A DNA stretch of 64,000 bases, taken from contig NZ_CAMJFM010000001.1 in the NCBI RefSeq assembly GCF_946404925.1, forward strand, positions 186,001 to 250,000. The letters run 5' to 3'. Each line of letters begins with the position of its first letter. Position 1 is the first letter of the stretch. Of this stretch, positions 1-9,114 are shown one piece after another. The translations under genes were made by a program, and so were the position numbers. The notes below the pieces were generated by a model. That model was not told the origin of the DNA, searched no databases, and saw only the letters and a program-made list of their open reading frames with translations. This stretch comes from an uncultured Prevotella sp. GTDB taxonomy: Bacteria; Bacteroidota; Bacteroidia; Bacteroidales; Bacteroidaceae.

Positions 1-42
1 GACCATCAGTTATACAGGCGTGTCGTCGATGAGGTTGGTTGA
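1..42 (+). CDS. possible C-terminal end of a gene cut by the window start
   Basis: Frame 1 is open from the first base to a TGA at 40-42 and would encode the last 13 residues of a plus-strand protein that converges on the NADH pyrophosphatase gene, whose stop is at 46. Frame 2 is also open, to a TAA at 46-48. With so little sequence the reading cannot be confirmed and no family can be named. Confidence 0.25.
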   Translation, partial: DHQLYRRVVDEVG

Positions 43-45
43 GTA

Positions 46-819
46 TTAAGCTTTCTCGTCCAACCAAGCATCAAGCAGCATTCGTGCTATTGATAATTTC
101 TCAGGGATAGTAGGCAGGTTATCACGTTTGAACCAGCCTCCTTTGGCTATCTCGCTTGCTTGCAGGTGGATATCGCCCGATACGTAATCGGCATTGAATC
201 CTACCATCAGTCCGCAAGGGTAGGGCCAAGGTTGCGATCCGAAGTAGCGGATATTAGTAATCTTAACACCAGTTTCCTCAAATGCCTCGCGTGCAACGGC
301 CTCTTCGAGCGTCTCGCCCGTCTCCACGAAACCAGCAACCAGTCCGTAGAAATCAGTACGGAAGTTCTTGGCACGAACCAGCAGCACTTCATCGCCTTTA
401 TGTATCAGCACGATGACAGCCGTGGCCAGTTGTGGCCATATCTCCTTACCGCATCCGGTACACTTCTTCGAAATCTCCGTATCCATCTTCATGGGGGCGC
501 CGCAAACACCACAGAACTTGGTGTTGGCATCCCAATAAAGCAGCTCCTGACATTTGCCGGCTTTCTGATAGAGCGACTTATCGAGCTTGTAGAATGATTT
601 ACGTAATCCGCACATCTCGTAGCGTGGATCATCGCAAACGGGGCTGTCAATCTTATACGTCTTAACCTCAATACCATCCAGAGGCGTAACGGTCATCACG
701 TTGGTCCATGGTTTTACCTCAGTAGGTGGCTCTTCCTGAAATGGAATGGTGTATCCGCCGTCGGGCGTCTTCTCTAATAACAGTTCTTCTTTGCAGAATA
801 CAAAATAATGTTGTTTCAT
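46..819 (-). CDS. nudC: NAD(+) diphosphatase, zinc-ribbon Nudix hydrolase
   Basis: Likely hydrolyses NADH/NAD+ to NMN(H) and AMP; NudC family members can also remove NAD caps from RNA. The 257-residue protein has the family layout: an N-terminal domain, a four-cysteine zinc ribbon (C103, C106, C120, C123), then a Nudix fold. The Nudix box spans about residues 163-185 (G x5 E x7 REAFEETGV). It is followed by the NudC signature SQPWPYP at 195-201, which separates NudC from general Nudix enzymes. The length matches E. coli NudC. Its ATG overlaps the TGA of the upstream nucleotidase gene (ATGA, 816-819), so the two are co-transcribed and may both act in nucleotide turnover, although the partner is exported and this protein is cytosolic. 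Confidence 0.93.
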   Translation of the reverse strand: MKQHYFVFCKEELLLEKTPDGGYTIPFQEEPPTEVKPWTNVMTVTPLDGIEVKTYKIDSPVCDDPRYEMCGLRKSFYKLDKSLYQKAGKCQELLYWDANTKFCGVCGAPMKMDTEISKKCTGCGKEIWPQLATAVIVLIHKGDEVLLVRAKNFRTDFYGLVAGFVETGETLEEAVAREAFEETGVKITNIRYFGSQPWPYPCGLMVGFNADYVSGDIHLQASEIAKGGWFKRDNLPTIPEKLSIARMLLDAWLDEKA

Positions 820-2582
820 TTTCCGAATAGTTGTTTACGGTCTCTCTCCAAGGCTGGTTTTACCCATGCCTCAGGCACAAATTTCCAGTTGTTATTCTTT
901 TGTGGGTCGATGGTGCCCAAACGTTTAATCTCCTCAGTCAGATAGTGGCGCTGATCAAGGTCGGTGTGGAAGAGTACACGGCTCTCGAGCGAATCCTTAG
1001 GGATGCCGGCACCACGAGTCAGCAGCTCGCCACCACCATTGGCACGATAGCTGTTCATCACTACCTTATACCATTTGTTCTCATCAAATGGCTCACCGTT
1101 CGACATCTGCAGAATCTTTACTTTCTGTCCGTCGGGCTGGGTGAGATCAACTACATAATCGATGCCGCAAGCTGAATCGAAATTGAATGTATAGTATTGG
1201 AAACCAGTACGTTGCTGATCTTCTTTCGCGTCATCATTCAGTCTGAGGGCGTGATCCTCTGGCGATGTCATCGTGTTGCACCACATGTCGTACGAGAACT
1301 CAAGATGCTTCCTGATTTCCTCGCCTGTCATTCTGAGCACAAAGAGCAGATTCTCAAAGCGATAAAGCTTAAACATATCGGCCTGAGTCACCTCGCCTGC
1401 ATCGATGGTTGTATCGAATGCCAATGGGGCGTTGAATGATATGTCGGCCTTCGAGATGCTCATCTGCAGGTTATGAATCAGGTCGGTAAAGGCTGAATTT
1501 CCGAAGAAACTCTCGCGGGTGTAGATGGGGTGCTTGAAGTAGCCTATCTTGGTGTTAACATAATCCTTCACCTTGTCGATAGTAGGCTGGAAGTCGTTTA
1601 TCATCTGCTCGTCAATCTTCTCGTCGAGCACGCTTACGATGTTACCCTTAATCTCTTTCTTGGTGAGTTCACCTTTCTTATATGTAAGGGTGATCTCGGC
1701 TTCGGCCACATTAGCTACATAGCATGATGGGTCAACACAAAGCACGCGTTTGCCTTCTTTGTTGGTAACCCACATGTTGTGAACCTGGTGGTCGTGACCA
1801 AAGAAGATGATGTCGAATCCAGGCACCTCGCGGGCTACTGATTCTGTTGCATTCTCTTCGTATTCAGGCGTGTTGATGCCGCCATCAAGACCAGAGTGGA
1901 ACAGTCCGAAAATAAGATCGGGCTTCTCTGTCTCCTTCACGTATTTAATCCATTTCTTGGCGCACGATGTCATCTCTTCGAACTCCAATCCCTTCCAGAT
2001 GGATTTATTCAGCCAGTTGGGGATAGCTGGGGTAAGCATACCGATAACAACAATCTTTACGCCATCCTTGTAATGAACCGAATAGGGCTTAAGTCCTGTG
2101 TAGATATGCTCAGGATTGGCTTCGGCATTCTTGTATTCCTCCTTAACGATATTGGCGCCCAGTAGTGGACAACGAACCTCACGAATCCATTTGTCGTAAA
2201 CCTTATGGCCAGGCTCAATGTCGTGATTGCCTACCGTCTCAGCATCGTACTTCATGTAGTTGATAACTGTTGCAGCCAGATTCTCGTCTTCGGGCATCAC
2301 GTAGTTCGACCAGTATACACATGGCTGACCTTGCAGAATGTCGCCGTTGTCTATCAGCAGAAAGTGGTCTTCGCCATACTTCTTGCGTTGCTGCTTGATA
2401 TAAGTGTTTGCGCGCGATAAAGTACCCCTGATGGGCTTCTTCTCCATAAAGTCGTATGGAAAAAAGTGACCATGTACATCGCTGGTTTCGATGACTTTTA
2501 TCTTAACCGTCTTAGAGCTTTTTGCCTCAACTGTTGCAACTGATAACAGAGTGGATATCAGGATAATAGCTATCTTGTTCAT
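816..2582 (-). CDS. secreted 5'-nucleotidase / 2',3'-cyclic phosphodiesterase (UshA-like)
   Basis: Periplasmic metallophosphoesterase expected to release nucleosides and phosphate from nucleotides. I start it at the ATG at 2580-2582 (588 aa) because this gives a classic signal peptide (MNKIAIILIS..., cleavage near VEA-KSS). The in-frame ATG at 2634-2636 lies upstream of the promoter motif at 2606-2613. Metal-binding motifs of the calcineurin-like domain are visible: SDVHGH (D35, H37), GNHDIEPG, and FGHDHQVHN further in. The C-terminal half holds the 5'-nucleotidase C domain with NSYRANGGGELL, a substrate-loop type motif. Overlaps nudC by 4 bp. Exact substrate preference (5'-NMP versus cyclic nucleotides) cannot be read from sequence. 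Confidence 0.9.
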   Translation of the reverse strand: MNKIAIILISTLLSVATVEAKSSKTVKIKVIETSDVHGHFFPYDFMEKKPIRGTLSRANTYIKQQRKKYGEDHFLLIDNGDILQGQPCVYWSNYVMPEDENLAATVINYMKYDAETVGNHDIEPGHKVYDKWIREVRCPLLGANIVKEEYKNAEANPEHIYTGLKPYSVHYKDGVKIVVIGMLTPAIPNWLNKSIWKGLEFEEMTSCAKKWIKYVKETEKPDLIFGLFHSGLDGGINTPEYEENATESVAREVPGFDIIFFGHDHQVHNMWVTNKEGKRVLCVDPSCYVANVAEAEITLTYKKGELTKKEIKGNIVSVLDEKIDEQMINDFQPTIDKVKDYVNTKIGYFKHPIYTRESFFGNSAFTDLIHNLQMSISKADISFNAPLAFDTTIDAGEVTQADMFKLYRFENLLFVLRMTGEEIRKHLEFSYDMWCNTMTSPEDHALRLNDDAKEDQQRTGFQYYTFNFDSACGIDYVVDLTQPDGQKVKILQMSNGEPFDENKWYKVVMNSYRANGGGELLTRGAGIPKDSLESRVLFHTDLDQRHYLTEEIKRLGTIDPQKNNNWKFVPEAWVKPALERDRKQLFGK

Positions 2583-2605
2583 ATCTTCTTTTAGTAATTT
2601 TGCTG

Positions 2606-2613
2606 CAAAAATA
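2606..2613 (-). promoter_or_regulatory. -7 promoter element of the nucleotidase-nudC operon
   Basis: On the minus strand this reads TATTTTTG, matching the Bacteroidetes -7 consensus TAnnTTTG. It lies 24 bases upstream of the ATG at 2582, implying a leader of roughly 18 bases, and it sets the start codon choice for the nucleotidase. Confidence 0.7.
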
Positions 2614-2717
2614 CACATTTTAATTGATATACCCAAACATTTGAAAGATTATTTTTTCGAGATGGTTGGCACATTTTTTGCTGGCAAATGATTAAAAAGA
2701 AATAGGAGGATTTGATT

Positions 2718-3398
2718 ATGGCATTTATTGATTATTACAAGATTTTAGGCGTAGATAAAACTATTCCGCAGAAGGATGTCAAGAAGGCTTACCTGAAACG
2801 AGCCAAGCAGTTTCATCCCGACTTGCATCCTGATGATCCTAAGGCGCAGGCTAAGTTCCAGGCGCTTCAGGAGGCTTACGATGTGATTGGCGATCCGCAG
2901 AAGCGCGCCAAGTACGATCAGTATGGCGAGAAATGGCGTGAGGCCGAACAGTTCCAAGGCTTTGGCGGTGGAGGTCAAGCTGGAGGCAATCCTTTTAGTG
3001 GATTCGACTTCAGCAGCTTCCAGGGCGGAGGTGGATTCTCGTCGTTCTTCGAGGATTTGTTCGGCCGAAAAGGTCATCAGGGTGGGGGCTTTGGTGGCTT
3101 CCAAGGTTTTGGCGGTCGCCAGCCCAGAACGCATAGTGGCGAGATGAATGCAAACGTAACGATAGATCTTTACACAGCGTTGCTTGGTGGCGAGGTGATT
3201 GTAACCTTGTCTAACGGTCAGAAGCTCAAGCTCAAAATTAAGCCCGAAACCCAGCCTGGTACTAAGGTTCGTCTGCGCGGAAAGGGGTATGATAGAGGTG
3301 ATGGGACCTTTGGTGATCTCATCATTACCTATCAAGTAAAACTTCCGACAAATCTGACTGAGCGTCAGAAGGATCTGTTACGCCAGATGCTTCAGTAG
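2718..3398 (+). CDS. DnaJ-like co-chaperone with one C-terminal domain (CbpA-like)
   Basis: J-domain co-chaperone expected to stimulate DnaK ATPase. Residues 5-70 form the J domain with the HPD motif at 33-35. Residues about 72-135 are Gly/Phe-rich. About 135-226 form a single DnaJ C-terminal substrate-binding domain (DLYTALLGGEV..., KGYDRGDGTFGDL). There is no Cys-rich zinc domain, so it is CbpA-like. At 226 aa it is shorter than E. coli CbpA (306 aa) and seems to have only one of the two usual C-terminal beta domains. The start is the ATG at 2718, placed 8 bases after a strong AGGAGG (2704-2709); a TTG at 2712 is too close to that site. Its 3' end overlaps kdsB convergently by 21 bp. Confidence 0.88.
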   Translation: MAFIDYYKILGVDKTIPQKDVKKAYLKRAKQFHPDLHPDDPKAQAKFQALQEAYDVIGDPQKRAKYDQYGEKWREAEQFQGFGGGGQAGGNPFSGFDFSSFQGGGGFSSFFEDLFGRKGHQGGGFGGFQGFGGRQPRTHSGEMNANVTIDLYTALLGGEVIVTLSNGQKLKLKIKPETQPGTKVRLRGKGYDRGDGTFGDLIITYQVKLPTNLTERQKDLLRQMLQ

Positions 3399-4124
3399 GA
3401 ATTCTTCGGCGCGAGCCAGATCTTCAGGTGTATCGATGCCTACGGTTTCGATATCGGTAAGTCCCACGCGGATACGGTAACCATTCTGTAACCATCGAAG
3501 TTGCTCAAGACTCTCTGCTTTTTCCAGGCTGCTCATGGGCAACTTTGTTACTTCGGCCAATACCTCGCGGCGATAAGCGTAAACACCCAGATGCTTCAGG
3601 AATGGATACTCGCCAAACCAGCTGTCGTGCTCCTTACCTCTTATATAAGGTATCACGCTACGACTGAAGTATAGGGCAAATCCACGATTATCAGTTACAA
3701 TTTTAGGCGAATTAGGATTGTCGACAGCCTCGATCGACTCGAATGGCTTTCCCAATGTGCCGATTTGAGTCTCAGGCGCATCGAAAAGGTGCATCAGGGT
3801 TTCAATCTGCGAGGGCTGGATGAAAGGCTCGTCGCCCTGAACGTTGATAATCACATCAGCATCCAATCCTATCTTCTTTGCAGCTTCCTCAATACGGTCG
3901 GTACCGCTCTTGTGGTCGGTACGGGTCATCACAGCCTTACCGCCAAAGCCTGTCACGGCATCGAAGATGCGATTGTCATCGGTAGCCACATATACATCGT
4001 CGAGCACGCTTTTCACTTGCTCGTATACTCTCTGAATAACTGGTTTTCCGCCCAGTATTGCAAGCGGCTTGCCCGGATATCTTGTTGAAGCATAACGGGC
4101 AGGGATAATAGCCATAAACTTCAT
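3378..4124 (-). CDS. kdsB: 3-deoxy-manno-octulosonate cytidylyltransferase
   Basis: Makes CMP-Kdo from CTP and Kdo for lipopolysaccharide inner core assembly in the cytosol. The 248-residue protein has the family N-terminus IIPARYASTRYPGKPL, an NVQGDEPF substrate loop, and the HLGVYAYRR and SLEQLRWLQNG segments of KdsB; length equals the family norm. Transcribed alone from a promoter motif at 4133-4140 whose last base is only 8 bases before the ATG, so the leader is minimal. The stop lies inside the end of the dnaJ-like gene on the other strand (21-bp convergent overlap). It shows the organism makes Kdo-containing LPS. Confidence 0.96.
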   Translation of the reverse strand: MKFMAIIPARYASTRYPGKPLAILGGKPVIQRVYEQVKSVLDDVYVATDDNRIFDAVTGFGGKAVMTRTDHKSGTDRIEEAAKKIGLDADVIINVQGDEPFIQPSQIETLMHLFDAPETQIGTLGKPFESIEAVDNPNSPKIVTDNRGFALYFSRSVIPYIRGKEHDSWFGEYPFLKHLGVYAYRREVLAEVTKLPMSSLEKAESLEQLRWLQNGYRIRVGLTDIETVGIDTPEDLARAEEFLLKHLA

Positions 4125-4132
4125 AACGGGTG

Positions 4133-4140
4133 CAAAGGTA
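4133..4140 (-). promoter_or_regulatory. -7 promoter element of kdsB
   Basis: Reads TACCTTTG on the minus strand, a perfect TAnnTTTG match, immediately upstream of the kdsB ATG at 4124. The mRNA probably has a leader of a few bases only. Confidence 0.7.
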
Positions 4141-4215
4141 AATAAAAAAACTGATGAAAACGCAAAAACTTATAAAATTATACGTATGGAATTTGCGAAC
4201 CTCAATAATTTTATT

Positions 4216-4223
4216 TATTTTTG
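4216..4223 (+). promoter_or_regulatory. -7 promoter element of the MORN gene
   Basis: TATTTTTG, matching TAnnTTTG, 28 bases upstream of the ATG at 4252 and followed by GCAC as at many sites here. It supports the start at 4252 over the in-frame ATG at 4186, which is upstream of the promoter. Confidence 0.65.
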
Positions 4224-4251
4224 CACACACAAATATAGGAATATAGTTCAA

Positions 4252-5370
4252 ATGAATATAAATAAACTTTCGATTATAGCACTTTCATTGTTCCTGCCTT
4301 TTACAGCAGGAGCTCAGAAAATTACTCTCGGTTCGGCCACAACAAAGGATGGTGGCGAATATCAGGGAGAGATGGTAATGGGTAAGCCTCATGGCAAAGG
4401 TAAGGCTGTTTATAAGAACGGCAACTGGTATGAGGGCGAATATGTAAAAGGCAAACGTCAGGGCTTTGGTATCTACTCGTTCTTTGATGGCGAGAAGTAC
4501 GAAGGCGAATGGTTCCAGGATCAGCAGCACGGCAAAGGAACCTATTATTTCCAGAACAACAACCGCTACGATGGCCTGTGGTTCCGCGATTATCAGCACG
4601 GACACGGTGTCATGTATTATTATAATGGCGATAAGTACGATGGCGAGTGGAAACAGGACAAACGCTCGGGCTTTGGTATTTACACTTTTGCCAGCGGTGC
4701 CTACTATAAGGGCGATTGGCTGAATGATAAGAAGAACGGTAAGGGCGTCTACGATTGGGGCGATGGCTCTGTGTATGATGGCGACTGGAAGGACAACATG
4801 CGCTCGGGCAAGGGTACTTTCAAATATGCTGGCGGCGATGTATATATCGGCCCTTGGACGGATGATGAGATGAACGGCCGAGGCATCTATAAGTTCCAGA
4901 ATGGCGATGTCTACGAGGGCGATTATGTGAAGGGCGAGCGTACAGGCTCTGGTATCTTCAAGTATGCCAATGGCGACAAGTATACAGGCCAGTTCTCTAA
5001 AGGCGATAAGCAGGGACAGGGCACTTTTGTATGGCAGAATGGTGATACCTATGTGGGCCAGTGGAAAGCTGACAAACAGGAGGGCCGCGGTAAGCTCACA
5101 AAGAAGAGTGGCGATACCGTCGAGGGCACCTTCAAGGCAGGTCAGCCTAATGGCGAATGTGTCGTTCGTTTTGCTGATGGTTCTAAGTTCAAGGGCACCT
5201 TCAAGAACGGGCGTCGTAATGGTTCTGCTATCGAGGAGGATAAGGACGGCAATCGTTTCGAAGGCACCTATCAGGACGATGTGCGCGATGGCAATTTCGT
5301 TGAGAAAGACCGAAACGGAAAAGTTACCGCCCAAGGCACCTATACCCGTGGGCACAGACAAACAAAATAA
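4252..5370 (+). CDS. exported MORN-repeat protein
   Basis: A 372-residue protein with an N-terminal signal peptide (hydrophobic stretch, cleavage near TAGA-QK), followed by about fourteen 22-23-residue MORN-type units, each with a Y-x-G-x-W/Y/F core (YEGEY, YEGEW, YDGDW and similar). The last three units are degenerate (VEGTF, FKGTF, FEGTY). MORN repeats form extended beta sheets and often bind lipids or proteins; no enzymatic domain is present, so the role is unknown. It is the first gene of a plus-strand run into the YhcH-type gene (22-bp gap) and glgB. The regular codon pattern creates a long spurious antisense frame. Confidence 0.85.
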   Translation: MNINKLSIIALSLFLPFTAGAQKITLGSATTKDGGEYQGEMVMGKPHGKGKAVYKNGNWYEGEYVKGKRQGFGIYSFFDGEKYEGEWFQDQQHGKGTYYFQNNNRYDGLWFRDYQHGHGVMYYYNGDKYDGEWKQDKRSGFGIYTFASGAYYKGDWLNDKKNGKGVYDWGDGSVYDGDWKDNMRSGKGTFKYAGGDVYIGPWTDDEMNGRGIYKFQNGDVYEGDYVKGERTGSGIFKYANGDKYTGQFSKGDKQGQGTFVWQNGDTYVGQWKADKQEGRGKLTKKSGDTVEGTFKAGQPNGECVVRFADGSKFKGTFKNGRRNGSAIEEDKDGNRFEGTYQDDVRDGNFVEKDRNGKVTAQGTYTRGHRQTK

Positions 5371-5392
5371 AAACTTATTAAACATACTAATT

Positions 5393-5839
5393 ATGATTAT
5401 TGACACTATTGAGAATCTGGGCAAGTACACAACTCTTAATCCGTTGTTTGCCGATGTAGTAGAGTTCTTGAAGAACCACGATCTCCAGACGATGGAGGAG
5501 GGTAAATACCCTATCAAAGATAAAGATCTGTTCGTGAATCTCCAGGTGGCTAAGCAGCGTACCAAGGAAACTGCATTCCTCGAGACTCATATTGATATGG
5601 TTGATGTTCAGATTCCTATTACCTGTGCCGAGACATTCGGTTACACACCTCTAAGCGATCTTCCTGATTTTGAGTATAATGCTGAGAAGGACATCACGAA
5701 GTATGGCGACACCAAGCCCCAGACCTATGTAACGGTCAATCCCGGACAGTTCGCTATATTCTTCCCACAGGATGGTCATGCGCCATGTATTATCGAGGAG
5801 AGCGAAATCAAGAAAGCCATTTTCAAAGTAAAAGCATAA
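5393..5839 (+). CDS. YhcH/YjgK/YiaL family protein
   Basis: A 148-residue single-domain protein of the cupin-like YhcH/YjgK/YiaL family, members of which are linked to sugar and sialic-acid catabolism and bind a metal ion. Visible family features are KYPIKDKDLFVNL near residue 43, the ETAFLETHIDMVD segment with its conserved Glu and His, and GQFAIFFPQDGHAPC near the C-terminus, a typical metal-site strand. Start ATG at 5393 gives a family-typical length. The gene sits between the MORN protein and glgB with short spacers, suggesting one transcript; a role in carbohydrate metabolism fits, but the substrate is not visible. Confidence 0.88.
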   Translation: MIIDTIENLGKYTTLNPLFADVVEFLKNHDLQTMEEGKYPIKDKDLFVNLQVAKQRTKETAFLETHIDMVDVQIPITCAETFGYTPLSDLPDFEYNAEKDITKYGDTKPQTYVTVNPGQFAIFFPQDGHAPCIIEESEIKKAIFKVKA

Positions 5840-5858
5840 TTAAAAACATCATATAACT

Positions 5859-7898
5859 ATGGAAACAAAAAAGAAACAATCTACCACACCTGAGCATATC
5901 GGGTTGGTGCGTAATGACTCATGGCTCGAGCCTTTCGAGGCTGCTATTCGTGGACGTCATGATCACGCAGTTTGGAAGATTAACCAGTTGACTAAGAATG
6001 GTAAGAAGACGCTCAGCGATTTTGCTTCTGGCCACCTCTATTTCGGACTTCACAAGTTGGCTAAGGGCTGGGTGTTCCGCGAGTGGGCACCTAATGCTAC
6101 CGATATCTACCTGATTGGCGATTTCAATAACTGGCAGGAAAACGAGAAGTACCGTTGCAAGCGTATCGAGGGTACAGGCAACTGGGAGCTGAAGCTTTCA
6201 GAGAAAGCCCTGAAGCACGGTCAGCTTTACAAGATGAAGGTAAAGTGGAATGGTGGTGAGGGCGAGCGTATCCCTGCATGGTGCCGCCGTGTGGTTCAGG
6301 ACGATAATACCAAGATATTCTCAGCTCAGGTTTGGAATCCTGAGAAAAAATACGAGTTCAAGAAAAAGAACTTCAAACCCAAGAAGAATCCTCTGCTCAT
6401 CTATGAGTGCCACGTGGGTATGGGTCAGGATGCCGAGAAGGTTGGCACCTACAAGGAGTTCAAGGATAATGTGCTGCCACGTGTCATCAAGGATGGTTAC
6501 AACTGTATCCAGGTGATGGCTATTCAGGAGCACCCTTATTACGGCTCGTTCGGCTATCATGTATCTTCGTTCTTTGCGCCCTCAAGCCGATTCGGTACCC
6601 CCGAGGATCTGAAGGAACTGATTGATACAGCCCACAAGAACGGCGTAGCTGTGATCATGGATATCGTGCACTCTCACGCTGTAAAGAACGAGGTTGAGGG
6701 CTTGGGCAATCTGGCTGGCGATCCTAACCAGTTCTTCTATCCAGGCGATCGTCACGAGCATCCGGCTTGGGATTCGCTCTGTTTCGATTACGGCAAGGAC
6801 GATGTGCTGCACTTCCTGCTTTCTAACTGTAAGTACTGGCTCGAGGAGTATCACTTCGATGGTTTCCGCTTTGATGGCGTCACTTCTATGCTGTATTACT
6901 CTCACGGACTGGGTGAGGCATTCGGCGGATATGGCGATTACTTTAATGGTCATGAGGACGATAACGCCATCTGCTATCTTACCCTCGCCAACAAACTGAT
7001 TCATGAGGTAAATCCTAATGCCATTACTATTGCCGAGGAAGTTTCGGGTATGCCAGGTCTGGCAGCCAAGTTCGAGGATGGTGGTTACGGCTTCGACTAC
7101 CGTATGGCCATGAATATCCCCGATTACTGGATTAAGACTATTAAAGAGGTACGCGATGAGGACATCAACGTTTGCTCTATCTTCTGGGAGGTAAAGAACC
7201 GTCGTCCTGACGAGAAGACCATCTCTTATTGCGAGAGCCACGACCAGGCACTTGTGGGCGATAAGACCATCATCTTCCGCCTGATTGATGCCGATATGTA
7301 TTGGCACTTTGCCAAGAAGGATGTAAACGATATTGCCCAGCGTGGTATCGCTTTGCATAAGATGATTCGTCTGGTTACTGTTGGTGCCATCAATGGTGGA
7401 TACCTTAACTTTATGGGTAACGAGTTCGGCCATCCAGAGTGGATCGACTTCCCGCGCGAAGGAAACGGCTGGAGCTACAAGTATGCTCGTCGCCAGTGGA
7501 ACCTTGTTGACAACAAGGACCTCTGCTACCATTGGCTGGGCGACTTTGACCGCGAGATGCTGAAGACCATCAAGACCGTGCGCAATTTCCAGAACACACC
7601 TGTTACTGAAATCTGGCACGACGATGGCGATCAGGTGCTCTGCTTCATGCGTGGCGATCTGGTATTCGTATTCAACTTCTCGCCCACACGCAGTTACACC
7701 GACTACGGATTCCTGGTTCCTACGGGCTCATATAAGGTGATGCTGAATACCGACTCGAAGGACTTTGGCGGTAACGGTTTCGCTGATGATACGGTCACTC
7801 ACTTCACCAACTTCGATCCTCTTTATGTCAAGGATCACAAGGAGTGGCTCAAACTCTATATCCCGGCTCGTTCAGCCGTAGTATTGAAGAAAATCTGA
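5859..7898 (+). CDS. glgB: 1,4-alpha-glucan branching enzyme
   Basis: Introduces alpha-1,6 branches into glycogen. The 679-residue protein has an N-terminal carbohydrate-binding module 48 (about 60-165), a GH13 barrel, and a C-terminal all-beta domain. Catalytic motifs are visible: FRFDGV with the nucleophile near D339, AEEVSG with the acid/base near E393, and YCESHDQ further on. Also typical of branching enzymes are the YECHVGM start of the barrel and FMGNEFGHPEW. It lies 19 bp after the YhcH-type gene and 1 bp before the membrane-protein gene, so an operon is likely. No other glg genes are in the window. It suggests glycogen storage. Confidence 0.96.
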   Translation: METKKKQSTTPEHIGLVRNDSWLEPFEAAIRGRHDHAVWKINQLTKNGKKTLSDFASGHLYFGLHKLAKGWVFREWAPNATDIYLIGDFNNWQENEKYRCKRIEGTGNWELKLSEKALKHGQLYKMKVKWNGGEGERIPAWCRRVVQDDNTKIFSAQVWNPEKKYEFKKKNFKPKKNPLLIYECHVGMGQDAEKVGTYKEFKDNVLPRVIKDGYNCIQVMAIQEHPYYGSFGYHVSSFFAPSSRFGTPEDLKELIDTAHKNGVAVIMDIVHSHAVKNEVEGLGNLAGDPNQFFYPGDRHEHPAWDSLCFDYGKDDVLHFLLSNCKYWLEEYHFDGFRFDGVTSMLYYSHGLGEAFGGYGDYFNGHEDDNAICYLTLANKLIHEVNPNAITIAEEVSGMPGLAAKFEDGGYGFDYRMAMNIPDYWIKTIKEVRDEDINVCSIFWEVKNRRPDEKTISYCESHDQALVGDKTIIFRLIDADMYWHFAKKDVNDIAQRGIALHKMIRLVTVGAINGGYLNFMGNEFGHPEWIDFPREGNGWSYKYARRQWNLVDNKDLCYHWLGDFDREMLKTIKTVRNFQNTPVTEIWHDDGDQVLCFMRGDLVFVFNFSPTRSYTDYGFLVPTGSYKVMLNTDSKDFGGNGFADDTVTHFTNFDPLYVKDHKEWLKLYIPARSAVVLKKI

Positions 7899-7899
7899 A

Positions 7900-9063
7900 A
7901 TGGCTTATAGAAATTATCGTAAAAAGCAACATAATGATAGCGCAATGACCATTCGTGTCGTGTGCGCTATCGTTTTTGTACTCTTCTCTTGGTGTTGGGT
8001 GTTTTATTTCCAGCGCGACTTGCTTGCTATGGGGCAGCATGTGTTGAGTGGTGGCCTTACTCATTACAACCGTCTTGCCGGGGCTGTTGTGATAACAGTA
8101 GTGCTGCTGTTCCTGCAGAATCTGGTACATAAAATATCCCGACTCAACAAGAGCTTTTATTCACTTACATTCTTTCCGTCGATGTTGTTGCTGGGCATGC
8201 TTACCAATATCGTGCCCGATCCCGATGGCGGTATTAATCACGACTTCCCCGGCTGGTTGGCCATCCTGCTTCTTGTGCTTTGGGGCGGGGTAGCTTATGT
8301 GTCGACCAAGCTGCAGGAGCTCGATGACGATCCTAATCCTAACATCCTGTCGCGCTCCATGTGGGTAAACCTGCTCATATTGGTGTTCCAGATGATGATT
8401 ACCGCAGGCATCGCCAATACCAATGCCGTGTTCCATTATCGCATGCAGGCTGAGCGTTGCCTGCTTGATGGCGATATCGATGGCGCGCTTGCTGCTGGCA
8501 AGAGGTCGCTGGAGTGCGATGAGACGCTTGTGATGCTCCGCATGCAGGCGCTAGCCCGTAAGGATGCCCTTGGCGAGCAGCTGTTTGAGTATAAGGTATG
8601 TGGAACCAGTAAGACCATTCTGCCTACTAACGATAGTATCTCACCTTTATTGTTATACCCCGCCGATAGCATGTATAAGTTCATCGGCGCTGTTCCTGCT
8701 CACAGAATGGAGCCGATGCACTATCTTAAGTTGGTTCAGCGTAAGGATTCGGTACCTCGCAAGGTGGTAACTGATTATCTGCTTTCGGGCTATCTTATTG
8801 ATAAGGATATTGATACCTTTGCCTGCGAGGTCAGCAAGTTCTATCCCATGAACGATAGTCTGCCCAAGCATTATCGTGAAGCTATGGTGCTCTACACCCA
8901 TCTTCGTTCAAGACCGGTTGCCGTTTACCGCAATACCGTGATGGACGAGGATTACGACAACTTCCGCGATCTCCGCAGCCAGTATCCCAAGAAGATGGAG
9001 CAGAAGGGCAAAATGGAAGAAGAATACTTTGGTACCTATTGGTATTATTACTGGTACGAGTAG
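7900..9063 (+). CDS. multi-pass membrane protein of unknown function
   Basis: 387 residues, no family recognised with certainty. The N-terminal half has about five hydrophobic segments (near residues 17-36, 58-76, 84-100, 107-122 and 142-162). The C-terminal half is soluble and mixed alpha-helical, with MQAERCLLDGDIDGALAAGKRSLECD around 180-210 that resembles a TPR helix pair. It ends in a very Tyr-rich tail (YWYYYWYE). The ATG follows the glgB stop by one base, so it is translated from the same mRNA. A terminator follows. It may be a Bacteroidales-specific membrane protein; no role can be assigned. Confidence 0.8.
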   Translation: MAYRNYRKKQHNDSAMTIRVVCAIVFVLFSWCWVFYFQRDLLAMGQHVLSGGLTHYNRLAGAVVITVVLLFLQNLVHKISRLNKSFYSLTFFPSMLLLGMLTNIVPDPDGGINHDFPGWLAILLLVLWGGVAYVSTKLQELDDDPNPNILSRSMWVNLLILVFQMMITAGIANTNAVFHYRMQAERCLLDGDIDGALAAGKRSLECDETLVMLRMQALARKDALGEQLFEYKVCGTSKTILPTNDSISPLLLYPADSMYKFIGAVPAHRMEPMHYLKLVQRKDSVPRKVVTDYLLSGYLIDKDIDTFACEVSKFYPMNDSLPKHYREAMVLYTHLRSRPVAVYRNTVMDEDYDNFRDLRSQYPKKMEQKGKMEEEYFGTYWYYYWYE

Positions 9064-9078
9064 AAAGATTATAAAAAC

Positions 9079-9114
9079 AGCCTCCCGATTTCGTTTCGAG
9101 AGGCTTTCTTTTTT
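9079..9114. terminator. bidirectional intrinsic terminator
   Basis: AGCCTC (9079-9084) pairs with GAGGCT (9100-9105), followed by a T-rich run to 9114. It ends the glgB-membrane protein transcript; A-rich sequence on the left flank lets it serve the converging acyl-CoA ligase transcript too. Confidence 0.75.

Noticed and set aside
4285..5565. Long open frame on the minus strand opposite the MORN gene
   Set aside because: It is a shadow created by the regular MORN codon pattern; the product is a low-complexity hydrophobic repeat without start signal or known domain.
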